Shown here: positions 6,319 to 9,950 of the stretch, piece by piece | How the letters are laid out: each line of letters starts with the position of its first letter | Position numbering within the stretch: the first letter of the stretch is position 1 | NCBI GenBank assembly: GCA_964634675.1 | Contig: CAZWLH010000055.1 | Span: 1-9,950 of the forward strand | Direction of reading: 5' to 3' | Length of the DNA stretch: 9,950 nt | Origin: UMGS172 sp964634675 | GTDB taxonomy: Bacteria > Bacillota > Clostridia > Oscillospirales > Acutalibacteraceae | Translations under genes and position numbers: made by a program | The notes under the pieces: model-generated | Told to the model about the DNA's origin: nothing | Seen by the model: the letters and a program-made list of their open reading frames with translations, nothing else | Database searches by the model: none

Positions 6319-9300
6319 TCAGTCGTTATCTTCGTCATCGAAGAACATTTCGTCGGTATCGGCCTCGTCGATGATGGCATCGCCGTTTTCGTCCTCAAGA
6401 CCGAAGCCTTCAAGGCTGTCGGCAACGGTTTCCTCGGCAAAGTCACGGTCGCCTGCCGCAGGAGCGAAGCCCATTTCCTCATCCTCTTCGAAGGTCTGTC
6501 TCAAGTCGATCTCGTCGTTGTTTTTATCGAGAACCTTAATATCAAGTCCCAAGGACTGAAGCTCTTTGATAAGAACCTTGAACGATTCGGGAACGCCTGC
6601 CTTGGGAACGTTCTGACCCTTTACGATAGCCTCATAGGTCTTGACACGTCCTACGATATCGTCGGACTTGACGGTGAGTATCTCCTGCAAGGTGTAAGCG
6701 GCACCGTAAGCCTCGAGTGCCCAAACTTCCATTTCACCGAAACGCTGTCCGCCGAACTGAGCTTTACCGCCCAGAGGCTGCTGAGTAACAAGTGAATAAG
6801 GACCGGTGGAACGTGCATGGATCTTATCGTCGACAAGATGATGCAGCTTGAGGTAGTACATATATCCGACGGTTACCTTGTTGTCGAAGGGTTCGCCGGT
6901 ACGTCCGTCATAAAGCTGAGTTTTTGCATCCTCGGTGAAGGGTATCTTGGAGAAGTCTAGCTTTGCAGAGCCTCTGTCGGCATACTCATCGCTCTTTGTG
7001 ACCTCTTCCGCACGCTTGAGCATATCGCGGATATCGGCTTCGTGTGCACCGTCGAAAACAGGAGTGCAAACCTTCCAGCCGAGAGCCTTTGCGACATATC
7101 CGAGGTTGACCTCGAGCACCTGACCGATGTTCATACGGGAAGGAACGCCCAGAGGATTAAGAACTATATCGAGCGGAGTACCGTCGGGCAGGAACGGCAT
7201 ATCCTCGCTCGGCAAAATGCGGGAAACAACACCCTTGTTACCGTGACGTCCGGCCATTTTATCGCCGACCGAGATCTTTCTCTTCTGTGCAATATAGCAA
7301 CGGACAACAAGGTTAACGCCGGGGTTGAGCTCGGAGCAGTTGGAGCGGTCGAAGACCTTAACGTCAACGATTGTTCCGTACTCACCGTGGGGCACACGCA
7401 GGGAGGTATCTCTTACCTCTCTTGCCTTTTCGCCGAAAATGGCTCTGAGGAGTCTTTCCTCGGCGGTAAGCTCGGTCTCACCCTTTGGTGTTACCTTACC
7501 GACAAGGATATCGCCTGCCTTGACCTCGGCACCGACACGGATGATACCGCGCTCGTCGAGATCCTTCAAGGCATCGTCGCCGACGTTCGGGATATCACGT
7601 GTGATTTCCTCGGGTCCGAGCTTGGTATCTCTGGCTTCGATATCGTATTCCTCAATATGGATAGAGGTATACATATCCTCACGGACAAGCTTCTGGTTGA
7701 TGAGAACGGCGTCCTCGTAGTTATAGCCTTCCCAAGTCATAAAGCCGATAAGAGCATTCTTACCGAGCGAAATTTCACCGTTTGCGGTAGCGGGACCGTC
7801 GGCAATGACCTCGCCCTTTATGACATTCTGACCTACCGAAACGATAGGACGCTGATTTATACAGGTTCCGTGGTTGGAACGCAGGAATTTGATAAGCTCA
7901 TACTCGTCGATCTCGCCGTTTTCGACCTTTATCTTAATGGTATCGGCACTTGCGGCGACAACGGTACCGGCACGCTTTGCAAGCACAACGACACCCGAGT
8001 CGACGGCTGCCTTATACTCCATACCGGTTCCGACAAAGGGACTCTCGGTCTTAAGGAGCGGAACAGCCTGCTTCTGCATATTCGAGCCCATAAGTGCTCG
8101 GTTGGTATCGTCGTTCTCGAGGAACGGTATCATAGCAGTTGCGACCGAAACGACCATCTTAGGCGAAACGTCCATAAAGTCAATCTCGGTGCCCTTGCAC
8201 TCGACGAACTGATCGCGGAAACGTCCACTGACACGTTCGTTGACAAAACGTCCCTCGCTGTCGAGCGGTTCGTTGGCCTGAGCGATGATGAACTCGTCCT
8301 CCTGATCGGCGGTCATATAAACGACCTCGTCAAGCACGCGGCCCGTTTCCTTGTCGACCTTGCGGAACGGAGCCTCGATAAAGCCATATTCGTTTATCTT
8401 TGCGAAGGTTGCCAAGTAGGAAATAAGTCCGATGTTGGGGCCTTCCGGAGTCTCGATCGGGCACATACGTCCGTAGTGGCTGTAATGAACGTCTCGAACC
8501 TCGAATCCGGCACGGTCACGTGAAAGACCGCCGGGGCCGAGAGCCGAAAGACGGCGCTTGTGAGTAAGCTCGGACAACGGGTTGGTCTGATCCATAAACT
8601 GAGAAAGCGGCGAAGAACCGAAGAACTCCTTTATGGCGGCAACGACCGGTCTTATATTGATAAGGCTCTGCGGAGTGATAACGTCCATATCCTGAGCCTG
8701 AAGGGTCATCTTCTCTCTGATGACACGCTCCATACGTGAGAAGCCGATGCGGAACTGGTTCTGCAAAAGCTCACCAACACAGCGGATACGGCGGTTTCCG
8801 AGGTGATCTATATCATCGGTCACACCCACGCCGTGGGGAAGACCTATAAAGTAGTTGATCGAAGCGAAGATATCGTCAAGCGTGATGTGCTTGGGGCAAA
8901 GAGCGTCGATGCTGTCTTCGATGGCACGGATAACAGCCTCTCCCTCATTGTTTTCGAGGATCTCCTTCAAAACGGAGAAAACGACCTTTTCCTTTATACC
9001 GAGAGCCTCGGCATCAACATCAATAAAGTCGCGAATATCGACCATTCCGTTGGAAATGACCTTGACCTCGTTGCGCTCACCCTCGTTTTCGAGAACATCG
9101 AGATAAACCTCGCTGACGCCCTTTTTCTCCATCTCGACCGCTTTTTCGCGGCTGACGGTCTCTCCGGCCTCGGCGATTATTTCACCCGTCATCGGATCGG
9201 CAACCGGACGGGAAAGCACCTTGCCCTGAATACGGGTAGAAATGGCAAGCTTTTTATTGTATTTAAAGCGTCCGACACGGGACATATCATAGCGGCGGTC

Positions 9301-9950
9301 GTCAAAGAAGAGCTGCTCCAAGTGGGTCTGAGCGCCTTCAACTGTGGCAGGCTCGCCCGGGCGAAGCTTTCTGTAAACCTCGATAAGTGCCGAGTCGACA
9401 TCGGTGGTGGTATCCTTTTCAAAGGTAGCGGTCATTCTCTCGTCTTCACCGAGGCGTTCGCTGATCTCAAAATTGGTGGGCAGTCCGAGCGTGCGGATAA
9501 AGGTCGAGAGCGGAAGCTTACGGTTTTTGTCGATACGGACATAAAGCGCACCGTCCTGAGCGGTTTCATACTCAAGCCAGGCACCTCTGTTCGGAATAAC
9601 GGTTGCACTGTAAAGCTTTCTGCCGGATTTATCGATTGTATAATCGTAGTATACACCGGGAGAACGAACGAGCTGAGATACGACAACACGCTCCGCGCCG
9701 TTGATAACAAACGTACCGGAGTCGGTCATGAGCGGAAAATCACCCATAAAGACCTCGTTCTCTTTTATTTCGCCGGTTTCAAGATTTTGAAGACGTGCGC
9801 GCACACGCAGAGGTGCGGCATAGGTCGCATCTCTCTCCTTACACTCCGCAACGGTATACTTGGGCTTATCGTCGAGACGATAGTCGATAAAATCTAGCAC
9901 AAGATTACCGGTGTAATCGGTGATTGAAGACATATCTTCAAAAACTTCCT
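6319..9950 (-). CDS. rpoB: DNA-directed RNA polymerase subunit beta, 5' end beyond window
   Basis: Beta forms the other half of the RNA polymerase cleft and the rifampicin pocket. The first ATG in the window (9933) is internal, not the start: the frame stays open to 9950 and encodes EVFED just before it. This aligns with the Firmicutes motif REVF-DIS-I-DFTGN found about 45 residues into RpoB. So 1209 residues are visible and roughly 45 are missing. Landmarks: SQLVRSPGVYY (near 9650-9690), DDIDHLGNRR (near 8790-8820), the rifampicin region GSSPLSQFMDQ to KRRLSALGPGG (about 8530-8620), RMCPIETPEGPNIGLI (near 8427-8470), active-site lysines in GDKMAGRHGNKG (near 7231-7270), and the clamp-side SLVTQQPLGGKAQFGG (near 6745-6800). 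The C-terminus is an acidic tail. It is longer than Bacillus RpoB, with extra residues in the lobe and near 6935-7015. The TGA stop at 6321-6319 leads directly into the rpoC ribosome-binding site, which implies co-expression. Confidence 0.98.
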   Translation of the reverse strand, partial: EVFEDMSSITDYTGNLVLDFIDYRLDDKPKYTVAECKERDATYAAPLRVRARLQNLETGEIKENEVFMGDFPLMTDSGTFVINGAERVVVSQLVRSPGVYYDYTIDKSGRKLYSATVIPNRGAWLEYETAQDGALYVRIDKNRKLPLSTFIRTLGLPTNFEISERLGEDERMTATFEKDTTTDVDSALIEVYRKLRPGEPATVEGAQTHLEQLFFDDRRYDMSRVGRFKYNKKLAISTRIQGKVLSRPVADPMTGEIIAEAGETVSREKAVEMEKKGVSEVYLDVLENEGERNEVKVISNGMVDIRDFIDVDAEALGIKEKVVFSVLKEILENNEGEAVIRAIEDSIDALCPKHITLDDIFASINYFIGLPHGVGVTDDIDHLGNRRIRCVGELLQNQFRIGFSRMERVIREKMTLQAQDMDVITPQSLINIRPVVAAIKEFFGSSPLSQFMDQTNPLSELTHKRRLSALGPGGLSRDRAGFEVRDVHYSHYGRMCPIETPEGPNIGLISYLATFAKINEYGFIEAPFRKVDKETGRVLDEVVYMTADQEDEFIIAQANEPLDSEGRFVNERVSGRFRDQFVECKGTEIDFMDVSPKMVVSVATAMIPFLENDDTNRALMGSNMQKQAVPLLKTESPFVGTGMEYKAAVDSGVVVLAKRAGTVVAASADTIKIKVENGEIDEYELIKFLRSNHGTCINQRPIVSVGQNVIKGEVIADGPATANGEISLGKNALIGFMTWEGYNYEDAVLINQKLVREDMYTSIHIEEYDIEARDTKLGPEEITRDIPNVGDDALKDLDERGIIRVGAEVKAGDILVGKVTPKGETELTAEERLLRAIFGEKAREVRDTSLRVPHGEYGTIVDVKVFDRSNCSELNPGVNLVVRCYIAQKRKISVGDKMAGRHGNKGVVSRILPSEDMPFLPDGTPLDIVLNPLGVPSRMNIGQVLEVNLGYVAKALGWKVCTPVFDGAHEADIRDMLKRAEEVTKSDEYADRGSAKLDFSKIPFTEDAKTQLYDGRTGEPFDNKVTVGYMYYLKLHHLVDDKIHARSTGPYSLVTQQPLGGKAQFGGQRFGEMEVWALEAYGAAYTLQEILTVKSDDIVGRVKTYEAIVKGQNVPKAGVPESFKVLIKELQSLGLDIKVLDKNNDEIDLRQTFEEDEEMGFAPAAGDRDFAEETVADSLEGFGLEDENGDAIIDEADTDEMFFDDEDND

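Noticed and set aside
7042..8523. Plus-strand open frame of 493 codons opposite rpoB
   Set aside because: It lies fully inside rpoB on the other strand and shows no family motif or convincing ribosome-binding site. It is an antisense effect of codon bias.
8803..9897. Plus-strand open frame of 364 codons opposite rpoB
   Set aside because: Same reasoning: antisense to conserved RpoB sequence, no recognisable domain.
9931..9933. ATG at 9933 as the start of rpoB
   Set aside because: The frame continues upstream to the window edge and encodes residues that match the RpoB family. There is no ribosome-binding site at a suitable distance. The true start lies outside the window.
1..9950. Mobile element, CRISPR array, tRNA, rRNA or accessory defence system
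   Set aside because: Coding sequence of five core genes fills nearly the whole window, and the spacers are at most 165 nt with no repeat array, transposase or tRNA-like fold that I can see.

Overview
The window carries the conserved core transcription/translation gene cluster of a bacterium. Five genes lie on the minus strand, in transcription order: rpoB (5' end cut by the right edge), rpoC, rpsL, rpsG and fusA (3' end cut by the left edge). Everything on the plus strand is antisense shadow. Protein features point to Bacillota (Firmicutes), most likely class Clostridia. RpoC lacks the large trigger-loop insertion of proteobacteria. S12 has the longer N-terminal region typical of Gram-positive lineages. 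The RpoB lobe and EF-G sequences resemble clostridial proteins. The base composition looks balanced and uniform, with no sign of transfer. I cannot name a genus.

Region by region: 1-1408 is the first two thirds of fusA (EF-G). 1409-1456 is a short spacer with the fusA ribosome-binding site. 1457-1927 is rpsG (S7), which starts at GTG. 1928-2065 is an unusually structured rpsL-rpsG spacer. 2066-2488 is rpsL (S12). 2489-2653 is the only substantial regulatory region: it holds a strong sigma-A-type promoter and two leader stem-loops upstream of rpsL. 2654-6301 is rpoC and 6319-9950 is rpoB, separated by 17 nt.

The genes work together as follows. RpoB and RpoC form the catalytic core of RNA polymerase. 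S12 and S7 are small-subunit proteins at the decoding centre and in the head. EF-G drives translocation. rpoBC probably forms the end of an upstream operon (commonly rplJL-rpoBC). rpsL-rpsG-fusA (usually followed by tuf) is a str-type operon with its own promoter.

I found no mobile element, CRISPR array, tRNA, rRNA or novel accessory system. The points worth a second look are regulatory: the rpsL leader, the structured S12-S7 spacer, and the absence of an L7Ae-type gene between rpoC and rpsL. Some residue-level features of RpoB also merit a check. Hairpins were found by eye and no folding energies were computed.
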